A DNA stretch of 35,495 nt from Fidelibacterota bacterium. GTDB lineage: Bacteria > Fidelibacterota > Fidelibacteria > Fidelibacterales > Fidelibacteraceae. Shown piece after piece: positions 10,701-19,579 of the stretch; the stretch's first letter is position 1, and each line of letters starts with the position of its first letter. The DNA lies in the NCBI GenBank assembly GCA_030620575.1, contig JAUXEL010000002.1, positions 1 through 35,495 on the forward strand, in the 5' to 3' direction. The notes under the pieces are model-generated. The model was not told the origin of the DNA. It did not search any database and saw only the letters and a list, made by a program, of their open reading frames with translations. A program made the translations under genes and the position numbers.

Positions 10701-11532
10701 CGGTTGCAGAAAATTCCTTAAAATCTCCCATCACATCAAGTTGTATATTAATTTGATCTTCAGGATAAAAAATAGGAATATGCAGGTATTTTTCAATATC
10801 GATATCTTTTACATTAAAAGAAAACTGAAAGCGAAAGGGTTCAATAAAGCGGATTTTTCCGGATGATGCAAATTGAGCGTCATTTAATTTAAAATTTAAT
10901 TTCCGCATTTTTGCAATATCATTTTTGAATACAATTTCACTGGATAGATCATAAAGCTGGAGATCTAATGCTTCATTTGCCATTTGCATGTCGTCAATGT
11001 GCAAAACAGCACCATCCTTGTACCCTGAATACTGGAATTGTACACATTGAATCGTCTGATAAAGAAGAGTATCCGGAGTTTGAATGTATAACTGTATGTT
11101 TTTCATTTGTATATTGCCGATGTGAATATCCGGAAACGTAAAATCAGGTATCTCCGACAGATCCCGGTCACGTTCGTCTATTCGAATAAATATTTTTGGG
11201 TCAATAAGACTCAGGCTATCAAGATGGCGTTTGCCAAGCAATTCAAAAATACCCGAATAATTGATATTTATGGTATCAATTGATAGCACGATCGAAGAAT
11301 CGTCATTCGCAAATTCCAGATAGTTAGCTTGCAGATCCGCGTTCAGATTTTTATTCAATTCATGAATAGAAAATGAATAATCAAAACGTTTATTGATCTG
11401 GTTACGTAAAATTTTATATGCAATGTTAAAACCGACATCTGTTTTCGTGAAAAAGACGCCGGTAAATCCAATAAATAGAATTAAAAAGAATGGAAAAAAA
11501 TATCGTCGTTGGTTTTTTTGTTTATTGACCAT
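7723..11532 (-). CDS. tamB: TamB / DUF490 translocation and assembly module protein
   Basis: 1269 aa, N-terminal TM anchor, long beta-repeat body, C-terminal 'GTYIDSTTAVVVGGRIGRNFYLTYEGSQSDPLNIEIEYRINNRLSIVGSADEE'. Confidence 0.9.
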   Translation of the reverse strand: MVNKQKNQRRYFFPFFLILFIGFTGVFFTKTDVGFNIAYKILRNQINKRFDYSFSIHELNKNLNADLQANYLEFANDDSSIVLSIDTININYSGIFELLGKRHLDSLSLIDPKIFIRIDERDRDLSEIPDFTFPDIHIGNIQMKNIQLYIQTPDTLLYQTIQCVQFQYSGYKDGAVLHIDDMQMANEALDLQLYDLSSEIVFKNDIAKMRKLNFKLNDAQFASSGKIRFIEPFRFQFSFNVKDIDIEKYLHIPIFYPEDQINIQLDVMGDFKEFSATANFSGTLNQKKIHSANINMEYKNDYLHLLKASFKNSSTNVLIYGSYGLKDKYITTTFSSLAFTPSEWLESLPEFDFQGFFRASGYLDDRLRVSYDFDCNEFYGIEKSTLRGDIFFYGLNNIVLDSSNYIYLPDGLLKMQGNITNLDSVNLNIYGDIHTFNDLEIPDLGTLKTDNMMLTLKLLGRLTDPDIQLNFNVDTLIYDIYKINNLNVSLYSNKIISDPQGGILISFENAVIDSFLIGSLETYVRVDEDIIHIDYLDISHENYLMNLSGSIKDFKEFTINTMQGQYQNQDIYLLDTLSFSIDDTGFSLSRFDILYREALLYGSLDVKNDSIWGSMNITGAELNSLPLVSTMLEDVEGQIKMNIDIGGYLDDPVINANMLLKHARVFGLDTERIHSQMQYSDNILQINNFRMDIIDDRSIDFRADLPVNINFNRKNIFKVLPQDSVQAEFTLSQVRLSKLLPLIIKKLPITGDGDVSGNIYGTLNDPIIDGELFVLNPVISKIVADTLVSKFHYFKEDLYFNEAYIIANNGYYHGDASIHIDMRYNAPGNRFSPDSSVYAYIQGNDDELLYLTPYLGFVESLTGNFYTELEIKGSFNKAVKNGSLRVNNGHLILGILGNEIENLNGEAILTDNILNADLQGKLPSVSYTLAGILGLTNPSISEEYNFVVEGDMNMARMFKPVFNLTLTGDQISIVTLDESINITTGEVDLTITGQDTLLISGDMNIQEGLIEASFNQSSGSRDNTGNRGLFTEYAINTVIDKIYFRNQFIDATLDGELLLLKYALEDKIRIAGQLDVTQGFFNYWASVFELEEGGSILFDQFEGNHELNFIASKDISGGNRIIASINGEIDNLEIDFVDEDNQLSKAEIIRELTIGEITSALNPSGSAVQATTALLALVERPIEQQARELGGIGGLDRIDIKGGEGTYIDSTTAVVVGGRIGRNFYLTYEGSQSDPLNIEIEYRINNRLSIVGSADEESVSGAFRLRIQY

Positions 11533-12424
11533 GTTTTTTCATGTTTTTTGCCTGATTCTCAGCTGCTTTTACGGTATTCTGCATCAACATTGCGATAGTC
11601 ATCAGTCCTACCCCACCGGGTACCGGTGTGATCGCGCTTACACGTTCTTTGACTTCTTCAAACGCGACATCACCTACTAAGCGATAGCCTTTTTTACACG
11701 ATGGATCATCGACGCGATTAACACCCACATCAATGACCGTTGCATCTTCTTTTACCATATCTGCTGTGATCATCTCCGGCACACCTGCTGCAACGATCAA
11801 TATATCAGCTTGACGGGTGTATTTTTTTATATCTGATGTGCCTGTATGACAAATGGTTACGGTGGCATTAGCATATGCGGATTTCTGATACATCAAATTT
11901 GCCATCGGTTTTCCGACAATATTCGAACGTCCTACAATTACAACATGTTTCCCGCTTGTTTCTATTTGATAATACCGCAACATTTCTATAATGCCCGCAG
12001 GGGTACAGGGTAAAAAAGTATCTTCGCCTAAAATTAATTTACCAATATTGAAAGGGTGAAATCCATCTACATCCTTTTCAGGATGAATACGATGAATAAT
12101 TTCTTTTTCGTTAAGGTGACGGGGCAATGGAAGTTGTACCAAAATCCCGTGAAAACGCGTATTCTTATTAAGCCGATCAATTAAAGTATTTAATGTCGCT
12201 TGCGTGGTATCTTTCGGTAGCCGTATCGTTTCGGAAAAAATGCCAAGTGCCTCGCAAGCCCGTGCTTTATTACGCACATAAACTGTAGATGCAGGATCTT
12301 CTCCAATCAGAACAACGGCCAGTCCCGGAGTAATTCCCCGTTTTTTACAGGTATCAATATCTTCTTTCAAACGCTCCTTAACAGCATCAGATACTTCTTT
12401 CCCGCGTAAAATTATAGTTTCCAT
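11522..12424 (-). CDS. folD: Bifunctional methylenetetrahydrofolate dehydrogenase/cyclohydrolase
   Basis: 'YVRNKARACEALGI', 'GILVQLPLP', 'PEKDVDGFHPFNIGKL', 'VVIVGRSNIVGKPMANLM', 'TPVPGGVGLMTIAMLMQNT'. Confidence 0.98.
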   Translation of the reverse strand: METIILRGKEVSDAVKERLKEDIDTCKKRGITPGLAVVLIGEDPASTVYVRNKARACEALGIFSETIRLPKDTTQATLNTLIDRLNKNTRFHGILVQLPLPRHLNEKEIIHRIHPEKDVDGFHPFNIGKLILGEDTFLPCTPAGIIEMLRYYQIETSGKHVVIVGRSNIVGKPMANLMYQKSAYANATVTICHTGTSDIKKYTRQADILIVAAGVPEMITADMVKEDATVIDVGVNRVDDPSCKKGYRLVGDVAFEEVKERVSAITPVPGGVGLMTIAMLMQNTVKAAENQAKNMKKHGQ

Positions 12425-12433
12425 TTCTCCTCG

Positions 12434-13978
12434 TTATTTCGCGTATCCAATCGAGCGGTGTTCACGTAAAACTGTTACCTTGATTTGCCCGGGATATGTG
12501 AGTTCATTCTGAATCTTATTTGCAATGTCTTCAGCCAATAGATCGGACGCTGTGTCACTAATCTTGGTCTCTTCAACAATAACCCGGACTTCGCGACCTG
12601 CCTGAATAGCGTATGTTTTATTCACACCTTTAAAACTATTTGAAATTTCTTCCAATTTTTCCATTCTGTGAATGTAATTTTCTAATGTTTGACCCCGTGC
12701 GCCCCGGCGCGATCCGCTAATAGAATCCGCTGCCTGAACCAATGCGGAAATCGGAGAAATCATCTCTACTTCTTCATGATGGGCTTCAATGGCATTGATA
12801 ATAATCTTATCTTCTTTATTACGACGAGCAATATCACCGCCGATCAAGGCGTGTGTTCCTTCCACATTCCGGTCAATCGCTTTTCCAATATCATGCAAAA
12901 ATCCGGCACGTTTTGCCATTTGTCCGTCCATTCCAAGCTCGGCTGCCATTAAACCGGCTAACCAACCGACTTCGATGGAATGTTTTAAAATATTTTGGCC
13001 ATAGCTTGTGCGATATCTCAAGCTTCCGATATAGTGCATCATTTCTGCATTGAAAGGCGACAGGGATAGTTCCAGAGTTGCCTCTTCAGCAGCTTGGATA
13101 ATGGATTCTTCCACTTCTTTGCTGGCTTTATCTATCATTTCTTCGATTCGCGCCGGATGGATACGGCCATCTTTAATGAGTTTTTCCAACGCAATACGCG
13201 CTACTTCCCGGCGTACGGGATCAAAGCCTGAGAGCACAACTGCTTCCGGAGTATCATCTACAATTAATTCTACGCCGGATAAGGCTTCAAAATGACGAAT
13301 ATTCCGACCTTCACGGCCAATAACACGGCCTTTCATTTGATCATTGGGCAATGGAATAACAGAAACTGTTGATTCGGATGTATGATCGGCTGCTGAACGC
13401 TGAATTGCATCGATAATAATTTCTTTTGCTTCTTTATTTGCGTTCAGTGTTGCGGATTCTTTGATTTCTTTAACTTTTACCTGTGCCTCAATACGTGCTT
13501 TTTCGTATAAGCTCTCTTTTAAGGTTTGTTTGGCTTCTTCACGGGATAAACCCGCAATCTTTTCCAGCTGGTTTTGTTGTTGATCAATAAGATGTTCAAT
13601 TTCTTCTCCGCGTTGATTGATCTGTTGCTCTTTTCCCTTTAGATCCTGATCATATTTTTGCAGGGCATCATAGCGCTGATCAACGTTCTCCATTTTCCGG
13701 TTTAAATTACTTTCCCGTTTCTGTAATTCTTTTTCAGTATCCCGAACATCATGAAGCTTTTCATTGTATTCATCTTCACTTTTTTGTTTTATGCGAAGAG
13801 ATTCATCTTTTCCTTCCAGAATTAATTCTTTTTTAAGTGTTTCGCCTTCTTTACGTGCACCTTCCAGCAGATCAAATTTATAATTTTTTATATTGCCGAA
13901 TTTTGCACGATAAATAATCAGGACAATAAATGCACCTACCAGTGTTGATATTAAACCAACAACTATATTTACTAACAT
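12434..13978 (-). CDS. rny: Ribonuclease Y
   Basis: N-terminal TM and coiled coil, KH domain 'MKGRVIGREGRNIRHFEALSGVELIVDDTPEAVVLSGFDPVRREVAR', HD domain 'AGFLHDIGKAIDRNVEGTHALIGGDIA'. Confidence 0.98.
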   Translation of the reverse strand: MLVNIVVGLISTLVGAFIVLIIYRAKFGNIKNYKFDLLEGARKEGETLKKELILEGKDESLRIKQKSEDEYNEKLHDVRDTEKELQKRESNLNRKMENVDQRYDALQKYDQDLKGKEQQINQRGEEIEHLIDQQQNQLEKIAGLSREEAKQTLKESLYEKARIEAQVKVKEIKESATLNANKEAKEIIIDAIQRSAADHTSESTVSVIPLPNDQMKGRVIGREGRNIRHFEALSGVELIVDDTPEAVVLSGFDPVRREVARIALEKLIKDGRIHPARIEEMIDKASKEVEESIIQAAEEATLELSLSPFNAEMMHYIGSLRYRTSYGQNILKHSIEVGWLAGLMAAELGMDGQMAKRAGFLHDIGKAIDRNVEGTHALIGGDIARRNKEDKIIINAIEAHHEEVEMISPISALVQAADSISGSRRGARGQTLENYIHRMEKLEEISNSFKGVNKTYAIQAGREVRVIVEETKISDTASDLLAEDIANKIQNELTYPGQIKVTVLREHRSIGYAK

Positions 13979-14004
13979 TTTTACTCCTTTTCTATGCGGA
14001 GCGC

Positions 14005-14343
14005 TTAGGTCTTGAGGTGATCATCAATAAGTTTTATCAATGCTTCAGAATGATTCTGAATGTATTCCTCAGTAGATTGGTTGTTCTGCTTCATTTGAAA
14101 TAATTCACCTGCAATGTTCAAGGCAGTGATAATGGCAATTTTATCGATAGCAACAGTTCCGGACATATTGGCTCCCACTTCCATCATTTTTTCATTTACA
14201 TAATCTGCAACCTGATGGATAAATTTGGGATCCTTACCTTTCAGAGGAAACTCCTGGCCATAAATATTGACCGTTATGGGTTTGTCATCAGGAAATTCTA
14301 ATTCCACTGTATTTGGGTCGGGTTCATACTTTTGCATGGTCAA
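14005..14343 (-). CDS. zapA: Cell division protein ZapA
   Basis: 'VNIYGQEFPLKGKDPKFIHQVADYVNEKMMEV', 'KIAIITALNIAGELFQMK'. Confidence 0.85.
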   Translation of the reverse strand: MTMQKYEPDPNTVELEFPDDKPITVNIYGQEFPLKGKDPKFIHQVADYVNEKMMEVGANMSGTVAIDKIAIITALNIAGELFQMKQNNQSTEEYIQNHSEALIKLIDDHLKT

Positions 14344-14500
14344 TCCATTCCGATATTTCTGCCAATTTCAAAGTGATACGTTCAATCTGGCTTTTCGTTA
14401 AAACCATAGTACCATTACCTTTTGATCCCTCTTGTTCCTTAAGAACATTAAGGGCTTGGTGTATTTTTTTTTCTAAGGTTTCAAAAGAGCTGATATCCAT
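14324..14500 (-). CDS. 58-aa predicted coiled-coil protein between pheT and zapA (not in ORF track)
   Basis: Manual translation: MDISSFETLEKKIHQALNVLKEQEGSKGNGTMVLTKSQIERITLKLAEISEWIDHAKV*. ATG overlaps the pheT stop (TAATG) and the 3' end overlaps the zapA start. Confidence 0.65.
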   Translation of the reverse strand: MDISSFETLEKKIHQALNVLKEQEGSKGNGTMVLTKSQIERITLKLAEISEWIDHAKV

Positions 14501-16890
14501 TACCTTAGCTGAGCTCCATATTGATTTATTAACCGTTCAAATAACTTATTCATTACATTATCAATATCTTCATCCTTCAGTGTTTTCGTCTCACTTCTGA
14601 ACTCCAATCGAAATGATAATGCCTTTTTATTTTTATCAAGTTTCGTATCATCAATGTACACATCATAGAGGACAAGGTCAACGAGATATTTTCCTCCATG
14701 CTGATTTATCTCATTTAATATTGTGACTGCTTTAGATTTTTTATCCATAACTAAAGATATATCGCGAAAAATGGACGGGAATTGCGGGGTCGGGATATAT
14801 TGCTGTCTGGGATTATACCAGTTAAACAGTTTGCTAATCTGCAATTCCATCACCACGACAGGATACTGTAGTTGCAATTTTTCAAAATAACCGTCTACAT
14901 ATTTTCCAATTTTTCCGACAAGCGATTTACGAATAACAATATCATATAAAATTTCGAATTCATCCCGGTTGGTATTTTCTTTGAGTTTATAATTAAAATT
15001 CAGATTTCCCAGAAAATGATCCAGAATTCCTTTCATATAAAACAGGTCTGCAGGTTTATCTTCTTCTGCCCAATTCAGACCCCACAGAGGGGAACAGCAT
15101 AAAACACCTAAATTGAAATGTTCTACGGCATGGGTATCGACATGGTCATTTTTTTCAATGACATTAGCCAATTCAAATAAGCGGATATTTGTTCGTTTTT
15201 TTAGGGCATTGTTGCGCAAGGTAGCTAACAACGGTTGAATCATATCTGTACGCAGTACATCCATTTCTTTAGACAAGGGGTTTAATACATTTAAAGGAGT
15301 ATATCCCCAAATTCCGGCATCTCCTGTATTTTTACTGACAAGCGAATTATTTACCGTTTCGTGCATACCGTGCCCTGCAAAAAAATTACGGATATCCGTA
15401 AGAAAAGGGTGAAATTTATCGCATTCTTCTGCCACAGACATAGTTAATTTTTTCATGGAGGGGATTTTATCAATATTATTTACGCGTAACACTTCTTCTA
15501 CCAGATCGATCTCACGTTCTATATCCGGTCTGAATGTCGGAACTTCCACTGTCACAGAATCTGTATCTTCCGCAATAATAGTGAATTCAAGATGTGAAAA
15601 AATGGATTTACAATTTTCCGGTGAAATATCAATACCTGTCACCCGTTTTACATAATCATAGCGTAAAGAAATTATTTTGGCTTCCAAAGGTTCCGGATAA
15701 ATATCAATCATCCCTTTTGCAATACTGCCTCCGGCTAATTCAACAATCAGTGCCGCCAGTCGATTTTGTGCATAAACCAATGTTTCATTGGGATCGGTTC
15801 CCCGTTCAAAGCGTTTTGACGCATCCGTAGAGATTTGCTCTAGTTTGGAACCCTTGCGAATAACTGCCGGTGTAAAATAAGCACTTTCTATCAGAATATT
15901 AACGGTGTTGTCATTCACTTCCGATTTTATTCCGCCCATGATACCGGCTAAAGCTAAAGGAGTTTCCTTATCACAGATCAGCAGCATATCACTGCTTAAT
16001 TCTCGTTTTTTGTGATCCAGCGTCTCAAATTTTTCGCCTTTCTGCGCAAAACGGACCTTTATTTCATGTCCCTTTAATTTATCAAGATCAAAAGTATGCA
16101 GAGGGTGACCGGTTTCCATTAAAACATAATTTGATGCATCTACTACATTATTAATTGAGCGAAGCCCAATGGACTCAATACGGTTTTTCAACCATGCGGG
16201 TGACGGTGCAATACGAATACCTTGAATAACCCGTGCCGTATAACGGGGACATCCGTCCAATGCATTGACTTGCACTTTAGCAATACTATCAATTTCAGGA
16301 CCGTCTTCAATAAGTTTAACAGAAGCTTTTTTAAATGGCTTTTCTGTAATAGCGGAAATTTCCCGGGCTACGCCCCAGTGACACATCGCATCGGGCCGAT
16401 TGGCCGTGACATCAATATCCAGGACCAGAGATGAAGAAAAATAATCATCATAGGATTTCCCGATTTCATGATCATCGGACAAAACAATGATACCGGCATG
16501 ATCATCACCAAGACCCAGTTCATCTTCAGCACAGATCATGCCATGGGATTCAACACCCCGCAGTTTTGCTTTTTTTACCGTAAAATCCGGTGTTAACTGT
16601 GTACCAACTGTTGCAACCGGGACACGTTGTCCGGCTTCCACATTGGGAGCACCGCAAACGATAGTTACCGGGTTACCGATACCGATATCTATGGTACATA
16701 CTGATAATTTATCCGCACTTGGATGACGTTTTTTTTCTAAAACATGACCAATTACAACACCTTTGGGAATGCTTTTCCCGGTTTCTTTCACTACACATTC
16801 CAGACCAGCTATGGTAAGCTTTTCTGCCAGATCTTCAAGCGGCATGTCGATATCAATATATTCTTTTAACCAATCGATCGAAACTATCAT
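14500..16890 (-). CDS. pheT: Phenylalanyl-tRNA synthetase beta subunit
   Basis: 796 aa; tRNA-binding OB domain 'VVIGHVLEKKRHPSADKLSVCTIDIG', B3/B4 and FDX-ACB domains. Confidence 0.98.
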   Translation of the reverse strand: MIVSIDWLKEYIDIDMPLEDLAEKLTIAGLECVVKETGKSIPKGVVIGHVLEKKRHPSADKLSVCTIDIGIGNPVTIVCGAPNVEAGQRVPVATVGTQLTPDFTVKKAKLRGVESHGMICAEDELGLGDDHAGIIVLSDDHEIGKSYDDYFSSSLVLDIDVTANRPDAMCHWGVAREISAITEKPFKKASVKLIEDGPEIDSIAKVQVNALDGCPRYTARVIQGIRIAPSPAWLKNRIESIGLRSINNVVDASNYVLMETGHPLHTFDLDKLKGHEIKVRFAQKGEKFETLDHKKRELSSDMLLICDKETPLALAGIMGGIKSEVNDNTVNILIESAYFTPAVIRKGSKLEQISTDASKRFERGTDPNETLVYAQNRLAALIVELAGGSIAKGMIDIYPEPLEAKIISLRYDYVKRVTGIDISPENCKSIFSHLEFTIIAEDTDSVTVEVPTFRPDIEREIDLVEEVLRVNNIDKIPSMKKLTMSVAEECDKFHPFLTDIRNFFAGHGMHETVNNSLVSKNTGDAGIWGYTPLNVLNPLSKEMDVLRTDMIQPLLATLRNNALKKRTNIRLFELANVIEKNDHVDTHAVEHFNLGVLCCSPLWGLNWAEEDKPADLFYMKGILDHFLGNLNFNYKLKENTNRDEFEILYDIVIRKSLVGKIGKYVDGYFEKLQLQYPVVVMELQISKLFNWYNPRQQYIPTPQFPSIFRDISLVMDKKSKAVTILNEINQHGGKYLVDLVLYDVYIDDTKLDKNKKALSFRLEFRSETKTLKDEDIDNVMNKLFERLINQYGAQLR

Positions 16891-16905
16891 GTTTTTCTTC
16901 CAAAT

Positions 16906-17919
16906 CTAAAACTGCCGTAAAAATTCAACATCATTCTCAAATAAAATACGGATATCATTGATACCCAATCGCATCATCACCATGCGCTCTACTCCCAGTC
17001 CAAAGGCATAACCGGTATATTTCTCTGTATCATAATTAACGGCCTTCAGAACATTTGAATCAACCATTCCGCATCCCATAATTTCCAACCAGCCGGTATT
17101 TTTGCAAACACGGCAACCCTTTCCCTTGCAGAGGAAACATGAAACATCAATTTCTGCCGAGGGTTCCGTAAACGGGAAATAGCTGGTGCGAAATTTAATC
17201 TTTACATCTTTTCCATAGTACATACGGCAAAACAGTTCAATGGTCCCTTTCAAATCCGCAAAACTAATATCTGTATCGATATAAAGTCCTTCAATTTGAT
17301 GAAACAGACAATAACTCCGTGCAGAGATAGCTTCATTCCGGTATACCCGCCCCGGAGCCACAATACGAACCGGCGGTTCGTGTGTTGCCATATAGCGGGT
17401 CTGCACCGGTGAGGTATGTGTACGCAATAAGCCACCACCTTCAGTATAAAAGGTGTCCTGCATATCACGTGCCGGATGATTGGGCGGAAAATTTAAAGAC
17501 TCAAAATTAAACCAATCGGTTTCCACTTCCGGACCATAGGCAATATCAAATCCGAGCCGTTTAAATATGGATAACATATCATCCACTGCCTGTGTTAAAG
17601 GATGTCGCGAACCTTTATGGACCACATATCCGGGCAGGGTGTAATCAACCTGTTCCCTTTGTTTTTTTTCTGACTGAAATTCCGCATAGCGCAGTTCAAG
17701 TTGTTCATTTAATGATCTTTTGAGCTCGTTTAGCATTTTCCCGACTTCTTTACGGGTGTCGGGAGGAATCTCACCTATCATAGAAAAAAATCCGGCGATC
17801 TTTCCCTTTCGCCCTAAAAAAGTATTTTTAACTTCTTCCAGCATGAGAGGATCACGTGCATTTTTTAATACATCTTTAAACTGCTCTTGGACCTCTTTGA
17901 TTGTTTCGTGTATGGTCAT
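16906..17919 (-). CDS. pheS: Phenylalanyl-tRNA synthetase alpha subunit
   Basis: 'HPLTQAVDDMLSIFKRLGFDIAYGPEVETDWFNFESLNFPPNHPARDMQDTFY', 'GLGVERMVMMRLGINDIR'. Start adjusted to MTIHETIKEV. Confidence 0.97.
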   Translation of the reverse strand: MTIHETIKEVQEQFKDVLKNARDPLMLEEVKNTFLGRKGKIAGFFSMIGEIPPDTRKEVGKMLNELKRSLNEQLELRYAEFQSEKKQREQVDYTLPGYVVHKGSRHPLTQAVDDMLSIFKRLGFDIAYGPEVETDWFNFESLNFPPNHPARDMQDTFYTEGGGLLRTHTSPVQTRYMATHEPPVRIVAPGRVYRNEAISARSYCLFHQIEGLYIDTDISFADLKGTIELFCRMYYGKDVKIKFRTSYFPFTEPSAEIDVSCFLCKGKGCRVCKNTGWLEIMGCGMVDSNVLKAVNYDTEKYTGYAFGLGVERMVMMRLGINDIRILFENDVEFLRQF

Positions 17920-17996
17920 AATGCAATTTTTTAAATTTACTGCCAAACATTCCGGAATTTACCGGATGGGCATGGTTATTATTCTATTCAGCTAAA

Positions 17997-18344
17997 TTAT
18001 TTTTTAATCGTTTCGACCAATTTTGCAAATGCTTCCGGTTGATGGATGGCCATCTCACTCAGCTGTTTACGATTAATTTCCACACCCTTTTCATTCAATA
18101 AATGAATGAAGCGTGAATAACTCAATCCATATTGGCGAACTGCTGCATTGATACGCGTAATCCATAATTTACGAAAATCACGTTTTTTCTGGCGGCGATC
18201 CCTATAAGCGAATTGCCATCCGCGTTCAACAGCTTCTTTTGCGGTTTTAAATAACTTCCGGCGTGCGCCGAATTGTCCTTTTGCTAATTTAATGATCTTG
18301 CGATGTCTGCGATGTTTTGGTACTGAACTATTTGCTCTTGGCAT
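17997..18344 (-). CDS. rplT: 50S ribosomal protein L20
   Basis: 'HRRHRKIIKLAKGQFGARRKLFKTAKEAV...WITRINAAVRQYGLSYSRFIHLL'. Confidence 0.98.
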   Translation of the reverse strand: MPRANSSVPKHRRHRKIIKLAKGQFGARRKLFKTAKEAVERGWQFAYRDRRQKKRDFRKLWITRINAAVRQYGLSYSRFIHLLNEKGVEINRKQLSEMAIHQPEAFAKLVETIKK

Positions 18345-18372
18345 AATTTTTACTCCTTCTAAGCCGAGGGGA

Positions 18373-18567
18373 TTATATTCCCAACATTCTTTTTACACGA
18401 TTCATGTCTGACGGTGCGATTCCGGTCTGCTGACGCAGCTTCCGTTTCCGTTTTGTGCTTTTCTTCGTCAGAATATGACTTGTGTAGGCTTTTTTTCGTT
18501 TCAAATTGCCTGAGCCTGTTTTTTTAAATCGCTTTGCTGCACCCCGATTTGTCTTCATCTTGGGCAT
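18373..18567 (-). CDS. rpmI: 50S ribosomal protein L35
   Basis: [45 protein letters not shown]; start trimmed from the 113-aa ORF. Confidence 0.96.
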   Translation of the reverse strand: MPKMKTNRGAAKRFKKTGSGNLKRKKAYTSHILTKKSTKRKRKLRQQTGIAPSDMNRVKRMLGI

Positions 18568-18577
18568 GTGTGTCTCC

Positions 18578-19120
18578 TTACTTTTTGGCGGCGAGATAAG
18601 CCGTGAGAAAACGCCCTTCCTGTTTGGGCATTCTGTCAATTTTTGCAACATCTTCAAGAAGTGCGATAACTTTATCAATTGTGTCCCGACCCATTTCCTT
18701 ATGAGCCATTTCACGACCGCGGAACATCACGGAGATTTTCACCCGGTCACCGTCCTCAATGAACTCACGGATCTTGCGAACCTTGGTCTCAATATCGTGA
18801 GTGTCGGTATGGGGGCGAAATCGAACTTCTTTTACGGTAATAATGTGCTGCTTTTTTTTGTTATCCTTCTCGCGCTTTTGTTGTTTGTACTTGTACTTAC
18901 CGTAATCTATGATCTTACACACGGGGGGTTTTGCATTCGGTGAAATTTCCACCAAATCCAAATCTCTTTTCTCAGCTATATCAAGCGCCTCGCGTATGCC
19001 TACAATCCCTATCAATTTTCCATCATCACCAATGAGCCTGACTTCTTCGGCTCGTATGGCATCATTAATTCTCTCAGTATTTTCCCGTTGTTTGGGGTAC
19101 TGTTTCATTGTTCGTGCAAT
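18578..19120 (-). CDS. infC: Translation initiation factor IF-3, probable ATT start
   Basis: '[67 protein letters not shown]'. SD AAGGAG (19131-19126), 5-nt spacer, ATT at 19120. Confidence 0.95.
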   Translation of the reverse strand: MARTMKQYPKQRENTERINDAIRAEEVRLIGDDGKLIGIVGIREALDIAEKRDLDLVEISPNAKPPVCKIIDYGKYKYKQQKREKDNKKKQHIITVKEVRFRPHTDTHDIETKVRKIREFIEDGDRVKISVMFRGREMAHKEMGRDTIDKVIALLEDVAKIDRMPKQEGRFLTAYLAAKK

Positions 19121-19324
19121 AATATCTCCTTCGAAATTATACACGTTAATATAAATAATAAAATTCTTCTTTCCCAAAGAATTTGACGCAAATATATTGA
19201 ACTAACTACCTATAATACAAGCGTTTTTTAAGATTAATTGAATAAATGTGAGGAAACTCACACGGCTACGTCTCTTGGCTGTCACAGCATGGTATGATGG
19301 GATAACTATTTTAGACAGGATAAC

Positions 19325-19353
19325 CCTGCTTCGTTAAAACTACGCCGGGCAGG
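19325..19353. repeat. Imperfect palindrome in the thrS-infC spacer
   Basis: CCTGCttCGTtaaaactACGccggGCAGG. Confidence 0.5.
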
Positions 19354-19424
19354 CATGATATACAGGATAAGGCTTTCAACTAAGAAGCAAGGAAGCTATT
19401 TTAGTGAAGAATCTTGAACAACTT

Positions 19425-19457
19425 GCCCGACCCCGCCCCGAGGCTTCGGGGTCAGGG
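19425..19457. repeat. GC-rich hairpin in the thrS-infC spacer
   Basis: GACCCCG (19429-19435) pairs with CGGGGTC (19447-19453), with flanking CCC/GGG. Confidence 0.6.
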
Positions 19458-19487
19458 AAAACGGAAGGGGTAAAGATAGAAAACTAC

Positions 19488-19509
19488 AAAAAACTTGCCC
19501 CAAGTTTTT
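19488..19509. repeat. Isolated copy of the REP palindrome found around the RAYT gene
   Basis: AAAAAACTTGCCCCAAGTTTTT; shares the AAAAACTTGCCCCAAGTTTTT core with copies at 31.9 and 32.6 kb. Confidence 0.85.
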
Positions 19510-19521
19510 AGGTTTACATAA

Positions 19522-19553
19522 CAAAAAAACCGCCCCGATCCTTCGGGGTGGTC
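19522..19553 (-). terminator. Rho-independent terminator downstream of thrS
   Basis: Minus strand: ACCACCCCGA-AGGA-TCGGGGCGGT followed by TTTTTT. Confidence 0.8.
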
Positions 19554-19579
19554 TTTTATATCCATATTTAAAATATTGA

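Noticed and set aside
18506-18943. 145-aa plus-strand ORF opposite infC/rpmI
   Set aside because: Fully antisense to conserved translation genes; no family resemblance.
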